From: Ruminococcus sp.
GTDB taxonomy: Bacteria; Bacillota; Clostridia; Oscillospirales; Ruminococcaceae
Assembly: GCA_003488415.1 (NCBI GenBank)
Contig: DNLQ01000130.1
Span: forward strand, 1 to 35,376
Direction of reading: 5' to 3'
DNA: 35,376 nucleotides
Shown in pieces: positions 29,701 through 35,376 of this stretch. The translations under genes were made by a program, and so were the position numbers. The notes beneath the pieces are model-generated. The model saw nothing but the letters and a program-made list of their open reading frames with translations, did not search any database and was not told where the DNA came from. The first letter of the stretch is position 1. Every line of letters starts with the position of its first letter.

Positions 29701-30257
29701 GTCTTCACCACATCCACAGTGAAGTCCTTCAGTTCCCTTGCTGCCATTTTTATGCCGTCTGCCACAAGGTCACCGAGGGCGACAGTCATGGCAGATATGC
29801 CTCCGCTTGCTGTGGAGTCAGCTGCTTCTCCCAGTTCCTTCACATCACCGGAAGTATCGCCTGCATCATCGCCGAGGGCACGGACCTTTTCATCTGCATC
29901 TTTAAGTCCGTTCTCATAGCGCCCGACTTCTGAACGTGTGTTTTCTATCTCTCTCTGGAATGCCCTGTACTGTTCCTCGTTGACAGCACCTTTGCTGAAT
30001 TCCTCATTCACCTGCGCCTGTGCATCCTCCAGCAGTTTCAGCTTTTCACGGCTTTTTTCCAGAGCGTCATTGAGCAGTTCCTGCTTCTGTGACCACAGCA
30101 CAGCGGAATCAGGAGCTTTTTTCAGGGAATTCTCCACCTCTCTCAGCTCTGATGCTGTCTTCTTTCCGGCTGTCTCGACGCCTTTCAGCGCTTTGTCAAG
30201 TCCGACTGTATCCGCACCGATCTGTATGGTGATGCCCTTGATCGCTTTACCTGCCAT
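26727..30257 (-). CDS. Tape measure protein
   Basis: An 1176-residue protein, the longest gene and therefore the tail-length ruler. Residues 30-130 form a coiled coil, about 170-370 the phage tail tape-measure core (GADFEAGMSQVAAISGATGD, EEMGASTKFTASESAEAFNY, AGIKSTQAGTALRSIITRLS), 530-590 hydrophobic helices, and then long helical repeats. An AGKAIKGITIQIGADTVGLD start follows its ribosome site. It overlaps the chaperone frameshift product at its start. Confidence 0.95.
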   Translation of the reverse strand: MAGKAIKGITIQIGADTVGLDKALKGVETAGKKTASELREVENSLKKAPDSAVLWSQKQELLNDALEKSREKLKLLEDAQAQVNEEFSKGAVNEEQYRAFQREIENTRSEVGRYENGLKDADEKVRALGDDAGDTSGDVKELGEAADSTASGGISAMTVALGDLVADGIKMAARELKDFTVDVVKTGADFEAGMSQVAAISGATGDELERLTAKAEEMGASTKFTASESAEAFNYMAMAGWKTEDMLGGIDGILSLAAASGEDLATTSDIVTDAMTAFGLSADNAGHFADVLAAASSNANTNVSMMGETFKYVAPVAGAMSYSIEDTAEAIGLMANAGIKSTQAGTALRSIITRLSTDAGASKNSLGALGTLTEELGVQFYNADGSARDFGDVLNETREAWKGLTDEQQTSYGKTIAGTNALSGWLALMNAAPEDVEKLSGAIRDCDGAATDMSTTMMDNLQGDMTVMQSAVDGMKISLSKELEPVLREGVQYITKHMPEIQSALSKVFRAGADGLSFAIRNVPKVISAVQALMPLIKTAAAAYLSYKLYDKTAKFVGLLTSMTGPQGAIVAAVGAVGLLTTALQWLTDAQHDELTATEKMEEQYKEELDAVDGLRGSLNSMKDDFYKRAGDINAETERTKDLWKELDKLTDSTGKVRDADKKRAEYLLGELNTALGTEYTMTGNQIDRYKDMEAEVDKLIEKKKASMYLDEFMSQATEQRKVQADARTAYQEAYAKRNELMSDPEFMKADERFKEITGSSMTTHAPDDYWLSVTRGHNAQFDRKYENLSDEEYDQIVQELYDISEQWKDTSAEIIMNQRLMTENQGVYEGSLGWESQLREAETAFASEDYSKVSSILYDSDYGDRYALEHESDLQKRQEKFREMVTRSLADMELAIDAGSQYAVDQALSSLGETVEAGALAVDDLRDVFSREFMDRVQDMLDKGFDISALAKWGKDSGLDVGDMFSTDFKTLVQTQIDRGFDILDLLEWGADSGLLTAGSYDEEFEKKVQEALSNFYPDTSGMVKWALENGASLGELFGTEFQSWSTRYMWATNSLQTHNISSDWDAKLYNGGQGDYKIGYVSKTDYKAAGGWISGAGIVAEAGPELIELINGGVKVTPLSRTAKNTPVGSGDGAKKLIYNNITVNAAVSSDYDVTRLAERLAAEQRRIEEGKGI

Positions 30258-30522
30258 TCTTTCCGAACCTCCTCAGTGCCTCACGGTCTGGCTCCGTCTG
30301 CTGATAGTAATATGCGTTCTCCAGATATTCCCTGCCCGCCTCGCTCCTGCTGCATCCCCAGACCACTGCGTCATGAAGGTAGCCGAAGTATTCAAACAGG
30401 TCCAGTTCCTCCACCTCACGGAAGCTGAGTCTCGTGTAATCTGATACAAGCTTCTCATCACCGGTGGGATTCTTGAAATACGCCTTATCCTCTCCGTCTC
30501 CGGGATAATAAGGCGTTATGAG
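30247..30522 (-). CDS. Tail chaperone frameshift extension (gpT part)
   Basis: A frame with no start of its own: from the slippery heptamer CCCAAAC (30522-30528, minus strand) a -1 shift gives ...DPKLITPYYPGDGEDKAYFK, then LSFREVEELDLFEYFGYLHD, WGCSRSEAGREYLEN and stop at 30247. This corresponds to lambda gpT. The fusion protein folds onto the tape measure during tail assembly. The heptamer fits X-XXY-YYZ exactly in the zero frame (CCA AAC). Confidence 0.8.
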   Translation of the reverse strand, partial: LITPYYPGDGEDKAYFKNPTGDEKLVSDYTRLSFREVEELDLFEYFGYLHDAVVWGCSRSEAGREYLENAYYYQQTEPDREALRRFGKNGR

Positions 30523-30785
30523 TTTGGGTCAGCGCTCCGCTCGGTATTTATCCAGGAATTCAGTCCGCGCATGAACCTGCTCAGGTCATCAACAGTGAAA
30601 TTGTCGATGACATATTCCTCAGTCACAGCAATACCCTCATCATTGGCAGTGCATATCTCTGCCACTGCACGGAAGAGCTGTGCATCGTTCTTTGCCGTGA
30701 GCAGCCCCTTGTAGTACTGTCTCAGTGTAGGCGGCTTGATATTCAGAACCGTTCCGTTGTCAAGTGTGAATCTGTATCTTCTCAT
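30516..30785 (-). CDS. Tail assembly chaperone (gpG-like)
   Basis: An 89-residue protein (RRYRFTLDNGTVLNIKPPTL, QYYKGLLTAKNDAQLFRAVA, FTVDDLSRFMRGLNSWINTE). It stands between the major tail protein and tape measure genes, the place of gpG. It ends just after the slippery site CCCAAAC that makes the longer gpGT form. AAAGGAG precedes the ATG. Confidence 0.85.
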   Translation of the reverse strand: MRRYRFTLDNGTVLNIKPPTLRQYYKGLLTAKNDAQLFRAVAEICTANDEGIAVTEEYVIDNFTVDDLSRFMRGLNSWINTERSADPNS

Positions 30786-30805
30786 AGTAAGCTCCTTTGA
30801 TTATA

Positions 30806-30838
30806 GAAAACGGGACGCCGTCAGACAGCGTCCCTTAG
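30806..30838 (-). terminator. Hairpin after the major tail protein gene
   Basis: Minus strand GGGACGC-loop-GCGTCCC followed by GTTTTCTATAAT. It lies between the major tail protein and the chaperone gene and may lower downstream expression relative to the tail tube protein. Confidence 0.65.
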
Positions 30839-30840
30839 TC

Positions 30841-31422
30841 TTAATTATTATTTCCGGATGAAGCGGCTTCGACTATCTCCTCTTCGTGGATGAGAAGGGT
30901 GCCGTCAGCATCAAGTTTGGGTTCAAGCTCGAAAGTAGGATTGAGCACGGTCTCCTGTGTGGGCGACCATACCGCCTCCCAGCCGCCAGTGTTGACACCG
31001 ACACCGGTTATCCTCACATCTCCGTCAACAGCGTCCTTGTGTACACCGCGGATGAGATAGCGCTTTCCGTCGTCGTTGGTTATGCCGCCGATCTTAGTGG
31101 TGCGCTTGCCGTCGGCCTCAGTAACTCTTGCTGTGGCAATGAGCTTCTTCAGCGTGTTTCCGTTCCAGGTGATATTACCGTAGGCTATTGAAGCGTTCTC
31201 ACCGGTGAGCTTGCGCTTCTTGGCCTTTCCGTCATCTGATTCAGCCAGATACCATGTGGCATTGTAACGGACGGTAGCACCGTTCTTTGTACGTCCTATC
31301 ATGTTGGCTTCTGTCTCAATGACGTTGTCCGCCGGGATAGTTCCTCCGGTGAATTCCACGATGTAGAAATCCATGGAGCCGAGAGGTATGCGGTTAAGTT
31401 CTTTAGTCTGTGTATGTGACAT
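30841..31422 (-). CDS. Major tail protein
   Basis: A 193-residue tail tube subunit. SHTQTKELNRIPLGSMDFYI and VEFTGGTIPADNVIETEANM open the beta-sandwich. LIATARVTEADGKRTTKIGG and YLIRGVHKDAVDGDVRITGV continue, and the C-terminus is LDADGTLLIHEEE. Translation from 31422 uses AGGAGG nine bases away. The gene is followed by a hairpin that may make it the most abundant tail product. Confidence 0.85.
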   Translation of the reverse strand: MSHTQTKELNRIPLGSMDFYIVEFTGGTIPADNVIETEANMIGRTKNGATVRYNATWYLAESDDGKAKKRKLTGENASIAYGNITWNGNTLKKLIATARVTEADGKRTTKIGGITNDDGKRYLIRGVHKDAVDGDVRITGVGVNTGGWEAVWSPTQETVLNPTFELEPKLDADGTLLIHEEEIVEAASSGNNN

Positions 31423-31753
31423 TCTCATTTCCTCCTGTTTTTATTATTGTATCGAAAGAAAATGCAGTCATCAGCATCTTCTCTTCGCTCAGATATACAT
31501 CTGCGGACTTTTTTATCTCCCTGTCCGCAAAAAGGGATTCTATCTGCCGTTCAATAGCCGGCAGCTTTCTGTCCGAGTACATTTCAACTGTTATCTCAGT
31601 TTCGCGCAGGAGATCCAGTGTATCAGCTCCGCGGATGTCCGTACCGGATTCATAGTACACTATGAACGGCAGTTTCTGTGGTTTGCTGAACATCATGTAG
31701 GCTACAGGAACACCTATCGTGTCAAGCTTTGATTTTATCTCACTGAGTTCCAT
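31403..31753 (-). CDS. Tail completion or terminator protein
   Basis: A 116-residue protein of the gpU/DUF3168-like type: ELSEIKSKLDTIGVPVAYMM, KLPFIVYYESGTDIRGADTL, EITVEMYSDRKLPAIERQIE. It caps the tail tube. Its position between the HK97 gp10-like and the major tail protein genes supports this. The end overlaps the next start by 20 bases. Confidence 0.75.
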   Translation of the reverse strand: MELSEIKSKLDTIGVPVAYMMFSKPQKLPFIVYYESGTDIRGADTLDLLRETEITVEMYSDRKLPAIERQIESLFADREIKKSADVYLSEEKMLMTAFSFDTIIKTGGNENVTYTD

Positions 31754-32121
31754 TACAGTCCCTCCAGAAGTTTATCTGTCTTCTTTTCCGCATGCTCCTG
31801 AGCTGTGCTGATATGAGGTATAGCCCTTGCACGGGTAGTCCCGTCACGGTTCAGGTGACCTTTTTCCAGCAGATGAGTCAGGCGGTAGTGTCTTCCTCCG
31901 GCATAGACTGTCACGGTCATGCTGCCGCGGACCTTTTCGAAACGTGTTTTCCAGCTGCGCCGGTAAGCGCCCTTGTCAACCGGTGAGAGTGCCCTGACTT
32001 CCCCGGCAGCTTCCTCACCTATGGTCTTTATGCCTTCCTCTACCTTCTCCGTGATCTCCTCCGTGAACTCCGCGCAGCACTCCGTCAGTGACTTTACAAA
32101 GTCATCAGGTGTTATGCTCAT
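31753..32121 (-). CDS. HK97 gp10-like head-tail connector
   Basis: A 122-residue protein. ITPDDFVKSLTECCAEFTEE, ALSPVDKGAYRRSWKTRFEK and HYRLTHLLEKGHLNRDG are the standard gp10 (minor tail/tail terminator-associated) motifs. The start at 32121 follows GGAGGTGTCAGGG. It overlaps both neighbours slightly. Confidence 0.88.
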   Translation of the reverse strand: MSITPDDFVKSLTECCAEFTEEITEKVEEGIKTIGEEAAGEVRALSPVDKGAYRRSWKTRFEKVRGSMTVTVYAGGRHYRLTHLLEKGHLNRDGTTRARAIPHISTAQEHAEKKTDKLLEGL

Positions 32122-32452
32122 CCCTGACACCTCCGTTATGCTGCTCAGCCCTTATTACAAGTTCCCGGTGCTGCTCATTTACGTCGTCAATGTGCTTCAC
32201 ATCGTATATAAGTCCTTTGTAGACTATCCTCAGCTCAGATGAGAGTTTCCCTTCCATGCAGGATGAATAGCGTATCCTGAACTGCATATCGTTCTCGGAG
32301 TTTACCTGTGCGGCTGCATAGTATTCCCTTCCGCCTGTGCCGATTATCTCCGCCCATGGACGGAAAAGTACAGTCCAATGGGAGAGGTCATTGCCGATAT
32401 CGTCCTGTTCTTCGGTGAGATACTGTATCTCGATCTTTTTGTTGTATGCCAT
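32105..32452 (-). CDS. Head-closure protein, SPP1 gp16-like
   Basis: A 115-residue beta-barrel protein: KKIEIQYLTEEQDDIGNDLS, HWTVLFRPWAEIIGTGGREY, YYAAAQVNSENDMQFRIRYS, LRIVYKGLIYDVKHIDDVNE. This is the head-tail adaptor fold that plugs the portal channel. Position after gp6-like connector is typical. Confidence 0.85.
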   Translation of the reverse strand: MAYNKKIEIQYLTEEQDDIGNDLSHWTVLFRPWAEIIGTGGREYYAAAQVNSENDMQFRIRYSSCMEGKLSSELRIVYKGLIYDVKHIDDVNEQHRELVIRAEQHNGGVRDEHNT

Positions 32453-32456
32453 AGCA

Positions 32457-32747
32457 TCACCCCAGATGATTCACGGCATACATGCTGAGTATGGTCTTTA
32501 CCGTGGGAGATACCTGCCTGTGAAGGCTCAGTGTGTAGTCCCTCTGAGTGAACATATCATTTACCAGCACCATGCAGGCGATAGTTATATCATCGTGCTC
32601 ATCGCACTTAGTATCATCAAGCCCGGTATAGCCTTTGACATATGCCTTTGCGGCAGATATGAGTGCTGTGATGATATCATCACTGTCGCTGTCTGAGATA
32701 CCGCAGTAGTCTTTTACGATCTCCGGTGTGAGCTCGCTCATCTTCAT
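32457..32747 (-). CDS. Head-tail connector, HK97 gp6-like
   Basis: A 96-residue helical protein: LTPEIVKDYCGISDSDSDDI, ITALISAAKAYVKGYTGLDD, ITIACMVLVNDMFTQRDYTL. This is the gp6/gp15 adaptor that forms a ring under the portal. It is the first gene after the capsid gene and its hairpin. Confidence 0.88.
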   Translation of the reverse strand: MKMSELTPEIVKDYCGISDSDSDDIITALISAAKAYVKGYTGLDDTKCDEHDDITIACMVLVNDMFTQRDYTLSLHRQVSPTVKTILSMYAVNHLG

Positions 32748-32772
32748 ATCGCTACCGCCTTTCTTTATGAAT

Positions 32773-32803
32773 TAAGCGGACAAGCTCTCACCTGTCCGCT
32801 GCA
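32773..32803 (-). terminator. Hairpin after the capsid gene
   Basis: AGCGGACA / TGTCCGCT stem of 8 bp with a 10-base loop, followed on the minus strand by TTAATTC. The tail is weak, so it may be a partial terminator or mRNA-stabilising hairpin that sets capsid dosage. Confidence 0.6.
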
Positions 32804-32807
32804 TTGT

Positions 32808-33962
32808 TTATGATGCCTTGATCTTGAGCACAGCAAGCTTCTGCTCATCTGTTACCTTTGAATCGAACTCGAACCACGCATCAATGCCGATAGCATGCTG
32901 AGTGTGGTATGCTTCCCTGAGTACCTCGATACCGATATCCTCACGGAAGTTCACGGAGAGTCCGCTGTAGTCACCGTAGAGGACAGCAAGCTTGTTGCCG
33001 CCGATCTCGTCCATATTATCAGAGAGATGCACAGGCTTTCCGAGAAGTCTGAAGGGGAATTCCGCTGTAACATCAGGCTGGATAAGAGGTCTGTTGTCGC
33101 CGTCTTTGAGCTGTTTGAGTGCAGTGAAAGTATTGGATGTCATTGTCCAGCAGGAGTTTTTCTGATACTTCTGCTTTACAGCAGCCTGAAGTGCGATAAG
33201 ATCATCCAAACCGATAGCAAGCGCAGTGCCGGTAGTCACCACATTGCTTGTCTTGGTAGCGCCCTGAGCTGCGGAAGAACCTGAGCCCTTGAGCAGCTCC
33301 TGTTCAAGGAACTGTGCCACTTTCTCAGCGATCTTGTTGATGACGAAATTTGTCACATTGATCGCTGAACTGTTTATAACGCTCTTTCCGATAAGAACGA
33401 GAGCACCTGCAAGGTATCCGCCCAGATCCACCGATGTGAACTTGCCGCTGTCAGCTGTGAGCGGAGTGAACTCAGTTGCATAGGCTACAGTCACATCGTG
33501 GGTGCTGTTCGCCTTTGTCCACTTGGGGATCTTGAGCGTGCCTTTTTCGTGGTACACCTCAGCTCCTGCGAGAATGGGACACATATCAACTGCTGCATCG
33601 ATGATACGCTTGGCGATAGTCGTAGGCACTGTTGATGCACCGTTAGTCCAGTCGATGTTCTGTTCGCCTGCTCTCATCTCGGTGATCTTGCCGCCTATGA
33701 AGTCAGCGAAAGCTCTCTCCTCGATCTGCTCCTGTGTGAGCTGTTCAGCCTTGGGAGCTGCCTGAGGTGCAGGGAGATCAGCTATCCCCTTCGCTCTCTC
33801 CTCCGCCTTGATAGTAGCATCAAGCTGCCTGATCTCAGCCTCTGTCTCGTCAAACTTCTTTGCCTCCTCTTCTGTAAAGGCTCTGTTTTCGGTCTTTACA
33901 GCTTCCAGCATGGAATTGAGAAGGACTACAAGTCCGGCTCTTCTTTCGATAAGTTTCTTCAT
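32808..33962 (-). CDS. Major capsid protein, HK97 fold
   Basis: A 384-residue protein. Residues 1-90 are the coiled delta scaffold domain (LIERRAGLVVLLNSMLEAVK, EEEAKKFDETEAEIRQLDAT) removed by protease. The mature part has TNGASTVPTTIAKRIIDAAV, ATEFTPLTADSGKFTSVDLG, YLAGALVLIGKSVINSSAIN and FREDIGIEVLREAYHTQHAI. The start at 33962 follows AAAGGAGG. The frame remains open upstream to 34103, but that part contains element C and no ribosome site. It is preceded by terminator 34108-34130 and element C. Confidence 0.95.
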   Translation of the reverse strand: MKKLIERRAGLVVLLNSMLEAVKTENRAFTEEEAKKFDETEAEIRQLDATIKAEERAKGIADLPAPQAAPKAEQLTQEQIEERAFADFIGGKITEMRAGEQNIDWTNGASTVPTTIAKRIIDAAVDMCPILAGAEVYHEKGTLKIPKWTKANSTHDVTVAYATEFTPLTADSGKFTSVDLGGYLAGALVLIGKSVINSSAINVTNFVINKIAEKVAQFLEQELLKGSGSSAAQGATKTSNVVTTGTALAIGLDDLIALQAAVKQKYQKNSCWTMTSNTFTALKQLKDGDNRPLIQPDVTAEFPFRLLGKPVHLSDNMDEIGGNKLAVLYGDYSGLSVNFREDIGIEVLREAYHTQHAIGIDAWFEFDSKVTDEQKLAVLKIKAS

Positions 33963-33985
33963 GGATTTTTCCTCCTTTAAATGGG

Positions 33986-34031
33986 TATAAAAATAGCACC
34001 TGCGAGGGACATTTGTGTCCTTAGCAAATGC
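33986..34031 (-). promoter_or_regulatory. Structured RNA element before capsid (copy C)
   Basis: Minus strand GCATTTGC pairs with GCAGGTGC, enclosing GGACA-CAAA-TGTCC, followed by TATTTTTATA and, about 15 nt later, AAAGGAGG. The outer stem is conserved with copy P; inner-stem bases differ but still pair. Confidence 0.65.
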
Positions 34032-34107
34032 TTTTTTGCGTTTTATGAGCGTATCATAAGCATGAGATACGCATTTTATGAGCGTTTTGCGTATTTTAGG
34101 CATAAGA

Positions 34108-34130
34108 AAACCGCTCTCAATGAGGGCGGT
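34108..34130 (-). terminator. Hairpin terminator closing the protease-linked cassette
   Basis: Minus strand ACCGC-CTC / GAG-GCGGT hairpin then TTTTCTTAT, nearly the same sequence as 281-307. Between it and the capsid gene lie AT-rich inverted and direct repeats (GCGTAT / ATACGC, TTTTATGAGCGT twice) and element C. Confidence 0.75.
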
Positions 34131-34137
34131 AACTCGA

Positions 34138-34335
34138 TTATTCTGCTCTTTCCCTTAAAAAAGGCTCTTCATAAGCAGCTATATCACTTGTAGTTGCATC
34201 TGGATGATCTTTTAAGTAGTTGATTATATATTCTGCATATCCCTCATATGTTTCGGCTGCTCGAAATACCCAACGTTCAAAGTCTTCATATGTATCAGGA
34301 ACAGATTTTATAAGCATTTTAAACTCATCATTCAT
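34138..34335 (-). CDS. Small cassette protein, immunity candidate
   Basis: A 65-residue acidic helical protein (DEFKMLIKSVPDTYEDFERW, AEYIINYLKDHPDATTSD). GGGGTG precedes the ATG, 12 bases after the stop of the toxin-like frame. It is the last gene before the terminator 34108-34130. Position directly after a toxin-like domain suggests an immunity role; its sequence alone does not say. Confidence 0.6.
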   Translation of the reverse strand: MNDEFKMLIKSVPDTYEDFERWVFRAAETYEGYAEYIINYLKDHPDATTSDIAAYEEPFLRERAE

Positions 34336-34346
34336 ATAATCACCCC

Positions 34347-34748
34347 TTAATCATTTTTCCATTTTGAAAAAATGTTATAATCGTTATATCCACGTATTTC
34401 AAATTTATAGGTATATTTTGACGTACTGTGAAAGCCTATACTCTTGCCTTTATACTTAGATTCATAGTTATCATCGATTTGCCTTATAACAGTGCCATAT
34501 TCTTTCTTAGGTAAATGTAATTCAGGATAGGTATATGGTTTTCCATCGAAATCATTCTTGATTTCTTCTTTACCATATTGTACACCATCATCTGATGATT
34601 TGTCAACACTTTTCTTCGTGCTCCCGCCACCTCCGGTATCCGGATCGTGATGATAGAGCTTTCGACTTCCGCCGCCTATACTCCTGCTGCCATTCATTTT
34701 ACCATTCGGCAGCTGAATGTACTGGCGATACCGGAGCTCAATTGCCCT
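34347..34748 (-). CDS. Toxin-like extension in frame after the protease stop
   Basis: The frame of the protease continues for 133 codons after its TGA without another stop. It begins RAIELRYRQYIQ, which matches the portal linker (ALTELRYRQYIQ), then GKMNGSRSIGGG, a Gly-rich stretch, KKSVDKSSDDG and an unassigned domain of about 70 residues (ELHLPKKEYGTVIRQIDDNY, YTYKFEIRGYNDYNIFSKW). The only ATG near the linker (34697) has no ribosome site. The domain may be made by TGA readthrough, or may be a fused toxin module cut off by a stop mutation. Confidence 0.65.
   Translation of the reverse strand, partial: RAIELRYRQYIQLPNGKMNGSRSIGGGSRKLYHHDPDTGGGGSTKKSVDKSSDDGVQYGKEEIKNDFDGKPYTYPELHLPKKEYGTVIRQIDDNYESKYKGKSIGFHSTSKYTYKFEIRGYNDYNIFSKWKND
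34577..34606 (-). promoter_or_regulatory. Promoter inside the protease-linked toxin linker
   Basis: Minus strand TTGACA (34601-34606), 18 bp, TACAAT (34577-34582). It lies in the codons for KKSVDKSSDDGVQY, at the same place as the other three linker promoters. Confidence 0.6.
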
Positions 34749-35330
34749 TCACTCGAATTCCAGCATTTTCAGCCTGTTCTCATAATCGCTGTAGTCCGGC
34801 TTGTTCTCGATGACAAGCACAGGCTCGATATCGAGGGAACGCAGCTCCATGTCGATGTCACCGCCTGCACGGCACTCCACCGATGTCGCAGCGTAGCACG
34901 GTATCTTGTCCTTGATGAGGGACACATGATCCAGTTCCAGGCTCTTGACGTGTCTGATCGGCAGCTCGTCCTCACCGCGGCTCTCGATTTCGTCCTGTAC
35001 GTTGAACATACCGAAGGACCAGCCTCTCAGTTTGCCCTTGCGTGCCATTTCGATGACTGTTTCATCTGTGATGAGCACATCGGCGTGAAGTCCGATAGCG
35101 TCCTCACGGAGAACGAGAGAACCGTCACGGGTATTTGCATAGGCGTGCCCCTGATCGTGATCGAGTGTCACCGTGATGTCGCCGTTCTTCTTGATAGCCT
35201 CGCTGAAAGCTCTCTCCTCGATAGTTTCAAGGACTTTGCCTCTGGGTGTTATCACCGGTCTGCTCAGCTTGCCGGTGACGTTGACGTAGCCGCTTATATG
35301 CAGTCCGTCAGCTCTGACTTCGATTTTCAT
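34749..35330 (-). CDS. Prohead protease
   Basis: A 193-residue HK97-type prohead serine protease that trims the capsid scaffold domain. SGYVNVTGKLSRPVITPRG, IEERAFSEAIKKNGDITVTL and DHDQGHAY carry the catalytic His, and GKLRGWSFGMF the catalytic Ser; ELDHVSLI follows. It ends LKMLEFE at TGA, after which the same frame runs into a linker and toxin-like domain. The ATG at 35330 follows GAAAGGATG. Confidence 0.92.
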   Translation of the reverse strand: MKIEVRADGLHISGYVNVTGKLSRPVITPRGKVLETIEERAFSEAIKKNGDITVTLDHDQGHAYANTRDGSLVLREDAIGLHADVLITDETVIEMARKGKLRGWSFGMFNVQDEIESRGEDELPIRHVKSLELDHVSLIKDKIPCYAATSVECRAGGDIDMELRSLDIEPVLVIENKPDYSDYENRLKMLEFE

Positions 35331-35346
35331 TCTTTCACATCCTTTC

Positions 35347-35376
35347 AGGGAATAAAAATAGCACTTGCCGCCGACA
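35347..35376 (-). promoter_or_regulatory. Structured RNA element before protease (copy E, cut by the window end)
   Basis: GCAAGTGC outer arm, TGTCGG inner arm and TATTTTTAT tail match copies P and C. The other arms should lie beyond the right end, but position 1 onward does not supply them. Either this copy lacks them or a short piece is missing at the junction. Confidence 0.5.

Noticed and set aside
33963..34103. Upstream extension of the capsid gene, and of the portal to 2547, as coding.
   Set aside because: These parts contain the structured element and lack a ribosome site. Their similar peptides (AF...TNV...C-FY) are explained by the shared RNA element.
34749..34751. TGA at the end of the protease as a sign of a recoded genetic code or selenocysteine.
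   Set aside because: Many other genes here end in TGA with overlapping starts (ATGA), so TGA is a normal stop, and no selenocysteine element is visible. Only local readthrough or mutation remains.

Overview
The window reads as an almost complete, circularly permuted genome of a temperate, cos-type siphovirus of a Gram-positive gut anaerobe. The host is probably a Ruminococcus-like Clostridia bacterium. Evidence for the host is strong AGGAGG ribosome sites, consensus sigma-A promoters, a Spo0A-type DNA-binding protein, and an attachment core that looks like the 3' end of a tmRNA gene. No host gene is present. The gene order only makes sense if the two ends join: portal lies at the left end, and protease, capsid, connectors and tail run leftward from the right end. 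An apparently intact attP, with paired arm repeats on both sides of the core, sits in the middle beside the integrase. This points to the excised or virion form rather than an integrated prophage. The last bases fall inside a structured element that is not completed at position 1, so a short piece may be missing at the junction.

Layout. Leftward late genes: HNH endonuclease, small and large terminase, portal (7.4 kb down to 0.8 kb), then across the junction protease, major capsid, four connector/completion proteins, major tail protein, tail chaperones with a -1 frameshift, tape measure, Dit, a beta-helix-like protein, Tal, fibre, XhlA-like protein, holin and GH25 lysin (35.3 down to 22.0 kb). 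Leftward early genes (15.4 down to 7.7 kb): Cro-like regulator, small proteins, RecT-like annealing protein, SMC/RecF-like ATPase, PD-(D/E)XK nuclease, ERCC4 nuclease, SSB, a replication initiator carrying iteron repeats (probable origin), and a late-regulator-like HTH protein. A structured RNA segment and a phage tRNA-Met(CAU) follow. Rightward lysogeny genes (15.7-21.5 kb): DUF2513 protein, XRE repressor, ImmA-type protease, integrase, attP, Spo0A-C protein, and a set of small genes interleaved with two apparent antisense small RNAs.

The most unusual part is the head-gene region. Four essential morphogenesis genes (TerS, TerL, portal, protease) are each followed by, or fused to, a variable C-terminal toxin-like domain. 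One is a PBECR-type nuclease and three are unassigned. Each domain is introduced by the same kind of linker (V-D-K-x4-G/D-I-I). The DNA of this linker spells a consensus sigma-A promoter: TTGACA, 16 bp, TATAAT in three cases, and TTGACA, 18 bp, TACAAT in the fourth. Three of the four cassettes continue with small immunity-like genes; the TerS-linked one has none. Each ends at a related hairpin terminator with a GCGGTTTTCTTAT-like tail. Each cassette is therefore built like a moron (promoter, genes, terminator) whose promoter is hidden inside the coding sequence of a structural gene or its coupled partner. A fifth promoter-gene-terminator unit follows the lysin gene.

The late operon also carries hairpins directly in front of several core genes, including a covarying structured element before portal, capsid and protease. 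Late transcription must therefore read through several terminators, or be regulated by them.
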